DNA of 64,000 nt from Halobaculum roseum (GCF_019880245.1 NZ_CP082289.1:97866-161865), one strand, 5' to 3'. Positions 31,903 to 40,912 are shown, numbered from the stretch's first letter. The notes: generated from the sequence alone by a model not told the origin. Made by a program: numbers and translations.

Positions 31903-32202
31903 ATGAGCGATCAAGCCGAGATCGAAATTCAACGACAGACCGCATTCGGCGACGATGGCCAACTCGAAGTAACTGAAACGAGCGTCGAGACCTCACTCGA
32001 GGACTTCGGTGCTGACGTGGATCATCGCGACCGGGATTCACGTCTTGATCGGCCCGAGGCCAGTGTGTTCGGCGTCGACGATCGACCCGCAGTTGAGCAA
32101 TCAACCGAAGGAGATCAGTCAACACTCTTCGCTGATACGGACGAGGATCAGCAGACCCTCGCTGGCGACGATGCAGCCGCTCGCTGTCTATTCGAAGAAT
32201 AA
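31903..32202 (+). CDS. Acidic hypothetical protein, 99 aa
   Basis: ATG at 31903 (MSDQAEIEIQRQTAFGDDGQ) is chosen over an upstream ATG at 31864 because the segment between is Gly/Ser-rich and forms the hairpin. The protein is very acidic (VDHRDRDSRLDRPEASVFGV, QSTLFADTDEDQQTLAGDD) and ends AAARCLFEE. It repeats the pattern S/Q-T-LF-A-D, then Q-Q-T-L-A-D, as a short internal duplication. Probably disordered. Not recognised. Confidence 0.5.
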   Translation: MSDQAEIEIQRQTAFGDDGQLEVTETSVETSLEDFGADVDHRDRDSRLDRPEASVFGVDDRPAVEQSTEGDQSTLFADTDEDQQTLAGDDAAARCLFEE

Positions 32203-32313
32203 ACAGTCCCTATTGATTAGTTATCTGTAGAAATGTTATAGTTTGAACTATAATAGTCTGAGTTCTAACTTTGAAGCGACGCTGAGGGGTTAATAGCCGG
32301 TGGTAGTTTTTCG
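32203..32313. other. AT-rich spacer with a short dyad
   Basis: About 110 bases include TATAGTTTGAACTATAATAG (32239-32258), in which TATAGTT and AACTATA form a 7-bp dyad. It is markedly AT-rich for this replicon and could hold the promoter of the DUF6166 paralogue. Confidence 0.45.
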
Positions 32314-32333
32314 ACCCCCAGCAGGGTGCGGGG
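32314..32333 (+). promoter_or_regulatory. GC-hairpin leader element (gene at 32349)
   Basis: AGTTTTTCG at 32305-32313 precedes ACCCCC, AGCA, GGG, TGC, GGGG; 15 bases to the ATG. Confidence 0.6.
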
Positions 32334-32348
32334 AATCCGAACGCCCGC

Positions 32349-33044
32349 ATGCAACCGATGGAGATGAATTCGACTACCGACCCACGAGCAGTCGTACAGG
32401 ATGCGAGTGAGCGATGGCAGGCGAGTGCAGACTGCGTTGAGTACGTCGGAATGCGTGTCGACGGAACGCCAGTGGTCCTGAACCTCACCGCACACGAACG
32501 CCTCTCCCCAAATCGAAGTCTCGGTCTCGTGCGGCATAGCCCGGCGGAATTCGACTGGGGCTATACGGGAAGCGGACCGGCACAGCTCGCCTGTGTGCTC
32601 CTCCTCGATTACACCGACAACGAAACTGTCGCCCAGCAACACTACATCCAGTTCCGCAACGACGTGGTCAGTCAGCTGGTGTGTGATGGCCCGGCCGACT
32701 GCTGGCACCTCACCGGGGAGGATATCGAGGCGGCACTCGCCGAATTCGAAGAGTACCGAGCACTCACGCCAGATGGTGGGGCGCCGTCATCGTCACTGCC
32801 GGCGAATTGGAGTGCGGTGAGCCGGACAGATCGGACAGTCTTCCAACGTCGAGATATCGACCACTACGTCGTCCGCGCCAAAGGGAGCGAAGAGTGGTTG
32901 ATCATACTTTGTGCGCAGGGGGACCGGGCGTATCCCGCCCCGCTTGACCATCGAACACTTCCGGTCGAGAACGACCCTGTCTCTGCCGTTCAGGCACTCG
33001 TCGCTGAGAGTAACGACCTCGTCGAGCCAGAGGAGGCCAACTGA
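32349..33044 (+). CDS. DUF6166-like protein with C-terminal extension
   Basis: This 231-aa paralogue of the 30141 gene has the same core (RLSPNRSLGLVRHSP, WGYTGSGPAQLACVLLLDYTDN, CWHLTGEDIEAAL). It adds about 95 residues after the core: a linker, then a beta-rich segment (RDIDHYVVRAKGSEEWLIILCAQ). ATG at 32349 follows the hairpin element; a second ATG is four codons in. Its stop overlaps the ATG of a 51-aa gene by one base, and that gene overlaps the next. The duplication with divergence suggests both copies are kept for different partners. Confidence 0.75.
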   Translation: MQPMEMNSTTDPRAVVQDASERWQASADCVEYVGMRVDGTPVVLNLTAHERLSPNRSLGLVRHSPAEFDWGYTGSGPAQLACVLLLDYTDNETVAQQHYIQFRNDVVSQLVCDGPADCWHLTGEDIEAALAEFEEYRALTPDGGAPSSSLPANWSAVSRTDRTVFQRRDIDHYVVRAKGSEEWLIILCAQGDRAYPAPLDHRTLPVENDPVSAVQALVAESNDLVEPEEAN

Positions 33045-33199
33045 TGGAGAAATTCCGACTTTCGCGAGCAACGTACCAGCTCATCGAACGCGCTGTCACG
33101 GCGCTGGAGTGCATCGGCCGAGAACTCAAGCGATACAACGACCGGCACGAGCGAATAGCTGGGAAAGACACAGACGAGACGAATCCCGGCGAATCATGA
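33044..33199 (+). CDS. Small basic protein, 51 aa
   Basis: A short gene coupled on both sides: its ATG shares one base with the stop of the DUF6166 paralogue (TGATG), and its TGA overlaps the ATG of the next gene by 4 bases (ATGA). The product (MEKFRLSRATYQLIERAVTA, then LECIGRELKRYNDRHERIAG) is basic and helical, against the acidic trend of the genome, which suggests nucleic-acid or partner binding. Double coupling is the main evidence that it is real. Confidence 0.62.
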   Translation: MEKFRLSRATYQLIERAVTALECIGRELKRYNDRHERIAGKDTDETNPGES

Positions 33200-33732
33200 C
33201 TGGCGAAGCGACGCTTGATGACTTCGAGAGCGAGACATCATCCGGAGAGTCCGGCTCGCTCTCACTGGAAGAGCGACTCCTCACCCCGATCTCGCCGTCA
33301 GTGGGACTTCGGCTGATTCCCGGTCGTGGTGATCCGCTCTATCTCCAGAACCGGGGCACTGAGCGGTATCTGTTCCGCGACGAGCACAACCGATGGTTCA
33401 TCCTTCAACCCTCGGCGAAGGACTCAGAAGAGGCGTTCGTCCGCTGGGTGTATCTCCCAGCAGACCGGCCCGAACGGCTGGCACAGTCGGCGCTTCGTCG
33501 ACGGACAGTGATCGGCTATGATTACGTTCAGCGGTCGGCCGCACCAGATCCAGTCAGATCGACGGTGACGGCGATGTTCGTCACGGAACCGTGGTCCGAC
33601 ACCGCCTACGAGTGTGGGTCGTGTGAGGCGCTGTTCGACACGGCACAAGAGCACGCCCTGCACTGCTGGGACGCACATCCGTGGGTGCCGAATCCTGAAC
33701 AGGTGCGCCGTCGACGCCACGCCGACGAGTGA
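33196..33732 (+). CDS. C2H2-type zinc-finger protein
   Basis: ATG at 33196 is supported by the 4-base overlap. The 178-aa product has an acidic start (MTGEATLDDFESETSS), a middle with YLFRDEHNRWFILQPSAKDSEEAFVRWVY, and a C-terminal finger YECGSCEALFDTAQEHALHCWDAH with Cys-X2-Cys and His-X5-His ligands at about 144-167. The tail PEQVRRRRHADE is basic. Probably DNA- or RNA-binding. It is the last gene of the 32349 operon. Confidence 0.7.
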   Translation: MTGEATLDDFESETSSGESGSLSLEERLLTPISPSVGLRLIPGRGDPLYLQNRGTERYLFRDEHNRWFILQPSAKDSEEAFVRWVYLPADRPERLAQSALRRRTVIGYDYVQRSAAPDPVRSTVTAMFVTEPWSDTAYECGSCEALFDTAQEHALHCWDAHPWVPNPEQVRRRRHADE

Positions 33733-33772
33733 ATTGAAGAGCCGAAGCCAGGTGTCGAGACCGTCCAGATGT

Positions 33773-33813
33773 TTAACCAACAGTACTGGATTCGTGGGCG
33801 GGGCGTTGGTTAA
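33773..33813. repeat. TTAACCAAC inverted repeat, copy 2
   Basis: TTAACCAAC and GTTGGTTAA with a 23-base centre, total 41 bp. It lies 41 bases after the zinc-finger gene stop and 15 bases before a hairpin leader element. Confidence 0.85.
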
Positions 33814-33827
33814 GAGTGGTTGTTTTT

Positions 33828-33853
33828 GCGCCCGTGAGAGGGGCGCAGGGCGC
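33828..33853 (+). promoter_or_regulatory. GC-hairpin leader element (gene at 33904)
   Basis: TGTTTTT at 33821-33827 precedes GCGCCC, GTGAGA, GGGGCGC, then AGGGCGC. Two mutually exclusive pairings of GCGCCC are possible. The start codon is 50 bases further. Confidence 0.65.
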
Positions 33854-33903
33854 GTGATGAGAGCGCCGTCGCGAGCGACGAATTCGATTTCGAGGTGACT
33901 GCA

Positions 33904-35064
33904 ATGAAAGACCCAGAATCCAGAACCGTGTTCGCTGGCGTCGACGGACGAACCGATACAGAACTACCCGACTGGTACCGCCGGAAGAAAACGGTCGACG
34001 AACCGAAGTCCTTCGCCGAGACGATTCGTGACCTCCCGCAGGCCGTCGAGACGACAGTCGCATACCGGAATCCCTACTCCGACGAGTGGGTCGAAACGGA
34101 GCGCTTCAACGCCCTGGTCGAGCCGACAAGAGCGCGCGACCACGCGACAGACGGCGAGCCCGACGCAGACCCACTATTTCACGTCCCCACGGACAGTTAC
34201 GCGATCATCAACCCGGTGGATGTGTACAGGCCCTTGGAAGAGGTCCTTCGCGAGGAGACCATCGACGGGTCGCCGCTCGGGAACGTGATGTTCGGCGAGA
34301 TCCGGCGCTACCGGGGCGGCGGCGAGGTCCATATGGACGTGATGTTCGACGGCCTCGAAGTCCGGCTGCCCGGGCGGTCAGACCCGATCACGATGGGCGT
34401 GACCTCCGGCTACGACTTCTTCGGTGAGCACGCCGTCTACGTCGAGGGATTCGCTCAGGACGGGTACTGCTCGAATTCGATGCGCTCGCTCACCGACAAG
34501 GAAGTCATCAAGCACGTCGGGGACGTTCGGGACTTCCGGACCTGGTGGGAGGAGATTCTCGCCCAGGTCGAACTCGTCGCCGACGACCTCTTCGAATTCA
34601 TCCGAGATGCGCAGGAGATCGATCTCGAGTTCTCCGAGCTCCCGTTCACCGTCACCGAGTTTTACAGCCTGCTGGGATTCCCGGACTATCTCGCAGAGCG
34701 TGCTGCCGAGGATGCCGAGGCGAACGCTGCGTCGCCGTTCGAGATCGATATGTGGACGCTGCACTCCGGCGCGACGTACGCGCTCACTCACTTCTTCCAG
34801 GGCAAGGAGGGTGCGTCGCTGGACGGCTACGTCCGCACGGCCAACGACATCCTGTTCAACCCCGAGGGTACCATCGAGCGCGTCGAGCGAGCCTACGAGG
34901 AGCAGCTCGAGGCGGACGGCGACGACGGGTCGCAGGCGTCGCTCGCCGGCGAGCGTGCGCTCGCGAGCATCGAGCGCGTCAGCGATGATCTACAGGAGAA
35001 GGTCGACCAGTTCGAGGAGCGTGAAGATGCGCTGCGTGAGCGGTTCCAAGAGGCGATGGGCTGA
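33904..35064 (+). CDS. DUF932-like plasmid protein
   Basis: The ATG at 33904 is preferred over a GTG nine bases upstream. The 386-aa product has EPDADPLFHVPTDSYAIINPVDVYRPLEEVLR (about 77-108), a beta-rich core with GGGEVHMDVMFDG and TMGVTSGYDFFGEHAVYVEGFAQDGYCSNSMR, and a helical C-terminal third ending in a coiled coil (ERVSDDLQEKVDQFEEREDALRERFQEAM). The order of a PTDxYxIINP box followed by a CSNxM box is what I associate with DUF932 phage/plasmid proteins (TIGR03299-like). Role unknown; these proteins are typical of mobile elements. Upstream are the inverted repeat and the hairpin element, so expression is probably controlled by both. Confidence 0.62.
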   Translation: MKDPESRTVFAGVDGRTDTELPDWYRRKKTVDEPKSFAETIRDLPQAVETTVAYRNPYSDEWVETERFNALVEPTRARDHATDGEPDADPLFHVPTDSYAIINPVDVYRPLEEVLREETIDGSPLGNVMFGEIRRYRGGGEVHMDVMFDGLEVRLPGRSDPITMGVTSGYDFFGEHAVYVEGFAQDGYCSNSMRSLTDKEVIKHVGDVRDFRTWWEEILAQVELVADDLFEFIRDAQEIDLEFSELPFTVTEFYSLLGFPDYLAERAAEDAEANAASPFEIDMWTLHSGATYALTHFFQGKEGASLDGYVRTANDILFNPEGTIERVERAYEEQLEADGDDGSQASLAGERALASIERVSDDLQEKVDQFEEREDALRERFQEAMG

Positions 35065-35106
35065 TTGTCGGAGCGGCGTTCACTGAAACTGTCCTCAAAC
35101 AGCCGT

Positions 35107-35661
35107 TTACGTGAGCGGTTCCGGTTCCTCGTTATATTCGACGACTAATTCGACATCATCAGGACCGAATTCATCGCGTTCCGCTTCCAGCGTATCAAGA
35201 GCGTCTTTAACCGGGAAGAAATCCGGCTTCTCGAGTGCATCTTCTGTGGCCCAAGCGTATCGAATCGTTTGCTCCGAATCGATGAGGAACACGGCACGCT
35301 GTGGAACGCGCTCGTGGTTCTCCCATTCGTCATAACAGACATCATATGACTCGGCAACCCGCCCGGAACTATCACTAAGTAACGGGAAATTGATGCCGTA
35401 TTCCTCGGCGAATGCTCGGTGGGCGTAGATGCTGTCCCCAGAAATTGCCCAGACATCGAGCGCCGGCGTCAGCTGAAACCACTCTGCATCGCGGATCGCA
35501 CACAGTTCGTTTGTACAAACAGGACTGAAATCAAATGGGTAAAAAACTAGCAACGCAGCCCGATCATCCGCAGTTGTCTCATCCAAGCTGTACTCGGTTT
35601 GTTCTCCGTCACGGAGACCTGGAAGAGTGAATGACGGTGCAGACGCTCCCTCGTTTATCAT
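35107..35661 (-). CDS. Peroxiredoxin (AhpC/TSA, Bcp-like)
   Basis: The 184-aa product has APSFTLPGLRDGEQTEYSLDE at the N-terminus, the peroxidatic site FYPFDFSPVCTNELCAIRD (about 40-58) with Cys in PVCTNELC, and PQRAVFLIDSEQTIRYAW later. This is the thioredoxin-fold peroxiredoxin class that reduces hydroperoxides and peroxynitrite with thiol electrons. Two cysteines five residues apart (C49/C54-like) fit the atypical two-Cys type. It starts the redox/metal island and is transcribed away from the regulator next door. Length is normal. Confidence 0.88.
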   Translation of the reverse strand: MINEGASAPSFTLPGLRDGEQTEYSLDETTADDRAALLVFYPFDFSPVCTNELCAIRDAEWFQLTPALDVWAISGDSIYAHRAFAEEYGINFPLLSDSSGRVAESYDVCYDEWENHERVPQRAVFLIDSEQTIRYAWATEDALEKPDFFPVKDALDTLEAERDEFGPDDVELVVEYNEEPEPLT

Positions 35662-35762
35662 GCGTCACAGTAGCACACGAAGAAAGGATAGTCTTGGGGC
35701 TAACACCCCCACCTGAATGGAGTAGCCTCAAATGTGGGATGAAATTCACTGGAATCCGTACG

Positions 35763-36107
35763 TCAGGAGTTCGCCGTCGCCCACTCAAGAAGGGGTTCTA
35801 ATCTCGAACGAATCTCATCCCCTTCGTCAGTTAGCGCGTATTCGACGCGTGGCGGAATTTCGTTGTACTGCGTCCGTGAGACGATCCCTGCCTCCTCGAA
35901 TTCGTCGAGGCGTTTCGAGATTGTCGACGTGCTCGCTGTAGGGAGGTGCGCCTCGATCTCCGCGAACCGCAGCGAATCGTGTGCGCCGATGATACTGACG
36001 AGTTGCATCGCGTATTTTCGGCTCAACGTGTCGATAACTCCTGTGAGCGGACAATAGCACGTCCCCTCAACATCGCACGTTGGCGCCGGTGAAGTAGTAT
36101 CTGCCAT
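35763..36107 (-). CDS. HxlR-family winged-helix regulator
   Basis: The 114-aa product has the HxlR layout: an N-terminal CDVEGTCYCPLTGVIDTLSRKYAMQLVSIIGAH, helix-turn-helix RFAEIEAHLPTASTSTISKRLDEFEEAGIVSR (about 47-78), and a wing ending RVEYALTDEGDEI. Three cysteines near residues 11-19 suggest thiol or mercury sensing; Hg binding is inference. It is divergent from the mercuric reductase gene across 78 bases, which contain a repeated ATAGCTTCG (36106-36114 and 36133-36141), a possible binding site. Probably a repressor or activator of merA and of itself. Confidence 0.82.
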   Translation of the reverse strand: MADTTSPAPTCDVEGTCYCPLTGVIDTLSRKYAMQLVSIIGAHDSLRFAEIEAHLPTASTSTISKRLDEFEEAGIVSRTQYNEIPPRVEYALTDEGDEIRSRLEPLLEWATANS

Positions 36108-36185
36108 AGCTTCGTGGCCTCCAACCTACTCTATAGCTTCGGACTCTGGAGTATAAGAACTTCCCGTCGTAAAGTTTCGGTATAG

Positions 36186-37640
36186 ATGACTCACACATCC
36201 GACTATGATCTCGTGATTCTCGGCGGTGGCGCCGCAGCTTTCGCCGCGATCACTGAAGCGAGCCGACGGGACCTCTCGACGGCGATGGTGAACACCGGCT
36301 TGCCCATCGGCGGAACCTGCGTGAACGTCGGCTGTGTCCCGAGTAAGCATCTGCTTGCCGTCGCCGAGAGCGGCGCTGCAGCGTCGGAGAATCCCTTCGA
36401 CGCCGTTCGATACCCTGAGGAACCGACTGTCGACTGGGCCGACGCACTCGACGGGACCGACGACCTCGTCGAGGGATTCCGGCGGGAGAATTACGTCGAT
36501 GTCGCCGAGCACTTCGAGACCGACATCTACGAGGGGTACGGCCAGCTGGTCGACGACACAACCATCGAGGTCGTCGACGGCGCCGACGAGGGCGCGCGCA
36601 TTACTGGAGAGAAGGCGCTCGTCGCGACTGGCAGTTCACCGTGGGCGCCGCCCATCGACGGCCTCGAGGAGGTCGATTACTACACGAGCGAAACCATCCT
36701 CGAGGAGCGCGACCTCCCCGAGAGTATCCTAATGCTCGGTGGTGGGTACATCGCGCTGGAGTGGGGCCAGATCCTCCACCGTGTCGGCGTCGACGTGACG
36801 ATTCTCCAGCGCTCCGAGCGCGTCCTCTCGGACATGGAAGGCCAACTTGGTCGCGAGATGCAGCGTGCATTCGATGAGGAAGGCATCGAGATACTCACCG
36901 ATAACGACTTCCGGCGCGTCCGCAGGCCAGCAGCTGACGGCGGCGCCGAAGCGATCCAGTCGGGCGTCGCCGTCGAAACAACCGTCGACGGCACTGAGCG
37001 AACGGTCACCGGCGACGCGCTGTTCGTCGCGACCGGGGTCCAGCCCAACAGCGAGGAGATCAGTCTCGAAACGGTAGGGGTCGAAACGAACCCCGATGGA
37101 ACGATTCGTGTCGACGAGTACTTCCAGACGACGAATCCCGACATCTACGCGGCGGGCGACGTGATCGGCGAGCCCGAACTGGAGACGGTCGCCGCCAAGG
37201 AGGGCAATCACGCCGTCAAGAATGCCTTCGGCAACGAGGGCGTCAGCATCGACTACGATGCAGTCCCCGCAGTCGTGTTCACCAGCCCCGAAGTCGCCGC
37301 CGTCGGGACGACCGAACTCGAGTATATGGACGAGCACGGCACCTGTTCGTGCCGGACCGTCCAGATGGCGGACGTGCCGCGGGCGAAAGCCGTGAAGAAT
37401 ACTGACGGCCTCGTCCAGGTCGTCAAACACCACGAGACCGACGAAATCGTCGGTGTCCACATGGTCGGGCCGCGTGCCGCCGACATGATTATGGAAGCCA
37501 CGCTGGCTGTGAGGTTCGGACTGACCGTCGACGACATCATCGATACTGTCCACCCGTTCCCGACGTTCTCCGAGGCGTTCAAGCAGGCCTGTCAGGCGTT
37601 CCGTCGGGATACGTCCAAAATGAGCTGCTGTATCGAGTGA
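36186..37640 (+). CDS. merA: Mercuric reductase
   Basis: The 484-aa flavoprotein has the FAD-binding LVILGGGAAAFAA, the redox-active GGTCVNVGCVPSK (about 42-54), a pyridine-nucleotide domain with MLGGGYIALEWGQILHRVG, a second FAD site DIYAAGDVIGEP, and the dimer-domain signature HPFPTFSEAFKQACQAF. The C-terminal SKMSCCIE gives the vicinal cysteine pair that hands Hg(II) to the active site, the mark of MerA versus other disulfide reductases. There is no N-terminal NmerA domain. It reduces Hg2+ to Hg0 with NADPH. No merB, merT or merP is near; the divergent HxlR regulator takes the place of MerR. Confidence in the enzyme type is high. Confidence 0.93.
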   Translation: MTHTSDYDLVILGGGAAAFAAITEASRRDLSTAMVNTGLPIGGTCVNVGCVPSKHLLAVAESGAAASENPFDAVRYPEEPTVDWADALDGTDDLVEGFRRENYVDVAEHFETDIYEGYGQLVDDTTIEVVDGADEGARITGEKALVATGSSPWAPPIDGLEEVDYYTSETILEERDLPESILMLGGGYIALEWGQILHRVGVDVTILQRSERVLSDMEGQLGREMQRAFDEEGIEILTDNDFRRVRRPAADGGAEAIQSGVAVETTVDGTERTVTGDALFVATGVQPNSEEISLETVGVETNPDGTIRVDEYFQTTNPDIYAAGDVIGEPELETVAAKEGNHAVKNAFGNEGVSIDYDAVPAVVFTSPEVAAVGTTELEYMDEHGTCSCRTVQMADVPRAKAVKNTDGLVQVVKHHETDEIVGVHMVGPRAADMIMEATLAVRFGLTVDDIIDTVHPFPTFSEAFKQACQAFRRDTSKMSCCIE

Positions 37641-37642
37641 GG

Positions 37643-38197
37643 TCAGTCGTCGGTCGAGAACACGTCCTCGAGCGTGCCGCTCTCGCCCAGTTCGATGAGG
37701 GCACGGTTCAAAAGTTCGCGAACGATGAACTCCTCGTAGTGCTGGGTATCGCAGTATTCACAGGGTTTCATCTCGCGGGCGACCGCCTCGATCTCAGTAC
37801 CGTGGTCCGCGTACAACGTCTCGATGAGGGATGTCAGCTCCTCGGATGCGGTGGACTGCGCCCCTGCAAGGGTTTCGTCGGCACCCTCCGGGAGCTCGTA
37901 CGAGAAGACTCGCGTGTTCGACTTGTAGTACTTCCGCGTCCCCCCACCAGCTTCCTCGAGACGGGCGATCTCAACCATCCCCGCGTCCTTCAGGACATTC
38001 ACGTGGTGGCGGACCGTTGTTTCCGCCTTCTCCTCGCCGCGACGATGCAGTTCGTCGTGAATCTCCTCGATCGTCAGTTCATCGGTCGCGAGCATATCGA
38101 GGATCTTCGCCCGGACGTCGTTCTCCAGCGCCTTCGCTTTTTCCGGGTCTGTCGTCACGACTTCGCGGATCGGCACATCAGATTCGAGGAGCGCCAT
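37643..38197 (-). CDS. ArsR-like metal-sensing regulator
   Basis: ATG at 38197 (MALLESDVPIREVVTTD) is preferred; the 45 bases upstream encode hydrophobic nonsense. The 184-aa product has an ArsR/winged-helix core: NDVRAKILDMLATDELTIEEIHDELHRRG, then TTVRHHVNVLKDAGMVEIARLEEAGGGTRKYYKS. At about 158-165 it has CEYCDTQH, a CxxC with a following His typical of metal sensing. The tail is helical. It is divergent from the P1B ATPase at 38329 across a region with CGGTAT-N10-ATACCG, and its stop lies 2 bases from the merA stop. It probably represses the pump and chaperone until metal is present. Confidence 0.8.
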   Translation of the reverse strand: MALLESDVPIREVVTTDPEKAKALENDVRAKILDMLATDELTIEEIHDELHRRGEEKAETTVRHHVNVLKDAGMVEIARLEEAGGGTRKYYKSNTRVFSYELPEGADETLAGAQSTASEELTSLIETLYADHGTEIEAVAREMKPCEYCDTQHYEEFIVRELLNRALIELGESGTLEDVFSTDD

Positions 38198-38253
38198 TCT
38201 TGTGAGGAGATAGGCGAACAACGACAGTAAGAGTAACGCCACTCTCCCGACAT

Positions 38254-38275
38254 CGGTATTAGGACTTTGATACCG
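38254..38275. promoter_or_regulatory. Operator-like dyad for the P1B ATPase
   Basis: CGGTAT (38254-38259) and ATACCG (38270-38275) form an inverted repeat with a 10-base centre between the divergent ArsR-like gene and the ATPase. GCTATAATT at 38275-38283 is a TATA candidate for the ATPase. Confidence 0.55.
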
Positions 38276-38328
38276 CTATAATTATTGTCGTAATGATTTT
38301 CCGCGTCGCGCGATAACCACCACTCACG

Positions 38329-40605
38329 ATGGGAACGACACACGAACAATTCAACGTCGGGGGAATGTCCTGCTCGTTCTGTGCCGAGAGCATCGAGAAG
38401 GCCTACGCCCGGACCGACGGCGTCGAGGACGTCGACGTGAGTCTCGCCCACGAGGAGGTACTCGTCCAGTACGACGATGACCGCCTGAGCGAGGTGGCGG
38501 TGAAGGACACACTCCGGGACCTCGGCTACACCATCCGAGATCCGGACAAGGCAAAACGATACGAGCAGCAGCAGGCCGAACTCACCGACGGGAAGCGGCG
38601 TCTCCTCATCGCTGGCGGCGCATCTCTCGTTGTCGCAGCCCTGATGGGGTGGATGATTCTCGTAATGGGACGCTTCGAGTCGGCATCGCTCGCGATGGAC
38701 CTGGTGACGCTGGGGCTAGCGCTCGGGACGATGTTCGGTCCCGGGCGCTACATCAAACAGAAGGCGTTCCAGAGCCTTCGTCGGAGGATCTTCAACCAGC
38801 ACGTCCTCCTAGAAGCGGGCGCCTTCGCCGGGCTCCTCGGGGGGTTACTCGGCCTGTTTGTCTTCCCGAGCTTCCCGACCGTCCACTTCTTCGCCGTCGC
38901 CGTGTTCATCACCACCTACCACATCCTCTCGGAGTACACCAGCCTCATCGTCCGCACGCGGGCTTCCCAAGCCGTCCAAGGCCTTCTCGACCTCCAGCCC
39001 GACACGGCACGCCGCGTCAGTGATGACGGTGACGTCGAGGAAGTCCCCCTCGACGACCTCAACGTCGGCGACTACGTCCGGGTCAAGCCTGGCGAGAACA
39101 TCCCCGTCGATGGGATGGTCGTCGAGGGAGAGTCCACGGTCGACGAGTCGGTTGCCACCGGTGAGTCCATCCCCGAGGAGAAAACGGTCGGCGACACGGT
39201 GATCGGTGGCAGCGTCAACGAGACCGGGACGCTGCTTATCGAGGTGACTGCAACCGGGGAGGACGCGTTCCTGAATCAGGTGGCACGCGAGATCGAGGAG
39301 GCGCGGGCGATGAAACCCGGCATTATCCAGCTCGCCGACCGCGTCCTCAAGTACTTCGTCCCAGGCGTCTTGACGATTGCCGCGCTCTCGTTCCTCTTCT
39401 GGGTGGTCGCACCGCTCGCGTGGGGGGCAGACCCCAATGTCCAGCGAGGGGCGTTCGCAGCGCTGGCGGTCCTCGTCCTCGGCTATCCGTGTGCGCTTGG
39501 GATGGCAACACCGCTCGCCCTGATTCGGGGTGGCGGGAAGGCAGCGAACCGTGGCATCTTGATGCGCTCCGGCGACGCCTTCCAGATTTTCCCCGACGTC
39601 GACCACATCGTGCTGGACAAGACCGGCACGATCACCGTCGGCGAACCCGCCGTCAGTGCGGTCGTCGGGTTCAACGCCGACGAGGAAGACGTACTCGCGA
39701 CGGCGGCCAGCGCGGAGGCCTTCTCCGAACACCCGCTCGCCGATGCGATCCTCGAGTTCGCTGACGAGCGAGATGTCGAGTACGCGGATCCCGACGTCTT
39801 TGACTCGGTGACCGGCAAGGGCGTCCGAGCGATCGTCGGCAGCGACGACGTGTTGGTCGGGAAACCCGGATGGCTCAGCGATGAGGGGATTGACCTTTCG
39901 AAGAGGAGCGACGATATTGAGCGACTTCAGGGCCGCGGCCTCACCGTTGCCGGAGTTGTTCGTCACGGTGACCTACTCGGCCTGATCGGCATCGGTGACG
40001 AAATCAAAGCAGACGCCGCCGAGACCATCCGGCGGATTCGCGACGCCGGCATTACGCCCGTGATGATCACCGGGGACAACGAGCGCACCGCGAACGCGGT
40101 CGCCGAGGAGGTCAGTATCGACCGCGTCATGGCCGACGTGTTGCCCGACGAGAAACGCGAGGAGATCGGTCGCCTGCAGGAAGCCGGCCACCGCGTGGCG
40201 ATGGTCGGCGACGGCATCAACGACGCGCCGGCACTCACACAGGCGGACATCGGCATCGCCATCGGCGCCGGGACCGACATCGCCATCGAATCGGCGGACA
40301 TCGTCCTGATGGGTGACCGGCTCGGCGGCGTGATGGACGCCTATGAGATCGGGAACGAGAGCTATCGAAAGACTCGCCAGAATCTCGTGACGGCCTTTGC
40401 GTTCAACGGCATCGGCGTCGCCGCCGCGACCACGGGGCTCGTTCACCCGGTGTTCGCGATGCTTGCGATGGTGTTGTCCGTCTCGGCCGTCCTCGCCAAC
40501 AGCTTCGCTGGTCAGCTCCTCTCCGGTGAGGGTGTCAACACCGAATTCGCTCTCAAAGAACGCACCGACGGCGAGCGTGGAGACGGCCGAGTGACAGCCG
40601 ATTAA
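38329..40605 (+). CDS. P1B ATPase with YPC motif (copper or mercury exporter-like)
   Basis: The 758-aa protein has an N-terminal HMA domain with GMSCSFC (about 12-18), TGES (about 282-285), the phosphorylation motif DKTGTIT (about 429-435), HP at about 468, and [10 protein letters not shown]. In the metal-binding helix the sequence is [11 protein letters not shown] at about 385-395: Tyr replaces the first Cys of the usual CPC. The final helices ([20 protein letters not shown], then [13 protein letters not shown]) lack the YN and MSxSS pattern of copper CopA, so specificity is unclear. An ArsR-like regulator is divergent and a CopZ-like gene convergent, which favours a monovalent soft metal such as Cu(I). 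The tail is long and acidic. Confidence 0.85.
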   Translation: MGTTHEQFNVGGMSCSFCAESIEKAYARTDGVEDVDVSLAHEEVLVQYDDDRLSEVAVKDTLRDLGYTIRDPDKAKRYEQQQAELTDGKRRLLIAGGASLVVAALMGWMILVMGRFESASLAMDLVTLGLALGTMFGPGRYIKQKAFQSLRRRIFNQHVLLEAGAFAGLLGGLLGLFVFPSFPTVHFFAVAVFITTYHILSEYTSLIVRTRASQAVQGLLDLQPDTARRVSDDGDVEEVPLDDLNVGDYVRVKPGENIPVDGMVVEGESTVDESVATGESIPEEKTVGDTVIGGSVNETGTLLIEVTATGEDAFLNQVAREIEEARAMKPGIIQLADRVLKYFVPGVLTIAALSFLFWVVAPLAWGADPNVQRGAFAALAVLVLGYPCALGMATPLALIRGGGKAANRGILMRSGDAFQIFPDVDHIVLDKTGTITVGEPAVSAVVGFNADEEDVLATAASAEAFSEHPLADAILEFADERDVEYADPDVFDSVTGKGVRAIVGSDDVLVGKPGWLSDEGIDLSKRSDDIERLQGRGLTVAGVVRHGDLLGLIGIGDEIKADAAETIRRIRDAGITPVMITGDNERTANAVAEEVSIDRVMADVLPDEKREEIGRLQEAGHRVAMVGDGINDAPALTQADIGIAIGAGTDIAIESADIVLMGDRLGGVMDAYEIGNESYRKTRQNLVTAFAFNGIGVAAATTGLVHPVFAMLAMVLSVSAVLANSFAGQLLSGEGVNTEFALKERTDGERGDGRVTAD

Positions 40606-40808
40606 GCCTTTACGTCATAGCCAGCCTGTTCGATTGCCGCGTTCACGTCGTCGTCTGAGACTCCATCCTTGAGGACGACGTCGACCGTGTCAGCGTCGTG
40701 GTCGGCCTCGACCCGATTTACACCATCGAGGTTTCGCAGGGCGGTCTCCACGTTCTGTTCGCACCCGTTGCACGACATCCCGATGACGGCGATCGTCTTT
40801 CGCTCCAT
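40602..40808 (-). CDS. CopZ-like metallochaperone (HMA domain)
   Basis: The 68-aa protein is one heavy-metal-associated domain: [41 protein letters not shown] with GMSCNGC at about 10-16. ATG at 40808 (MERKTIAV) is the start consistent with the family length. Its stop overlaps the ATPase stop (convergent TTA/TAA, 3 bases). It should carry Cu(I) or a related metal to the neighbouring pump. Convergent arrangement implies a separate promoter upstream around 40840-40865. Confidence 0.88.
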   Translation of the reverse strand: MERKTIAVIGMSCNGCEQNVETALRNLDGVNRVEADHDADTVDVVLKDGVSDDDVNAAIEQAGYDVKA

Positions 40809-40912
40809 ACGGGCCTGTAAACACTCGCGGGGGATGACCATTACGGTAACTGTTGTATCGGTTTTATCTCTATTAGAGGCGGGGCGTCATCGTCCGGAGA
40901 GTTGTTTGTGTC

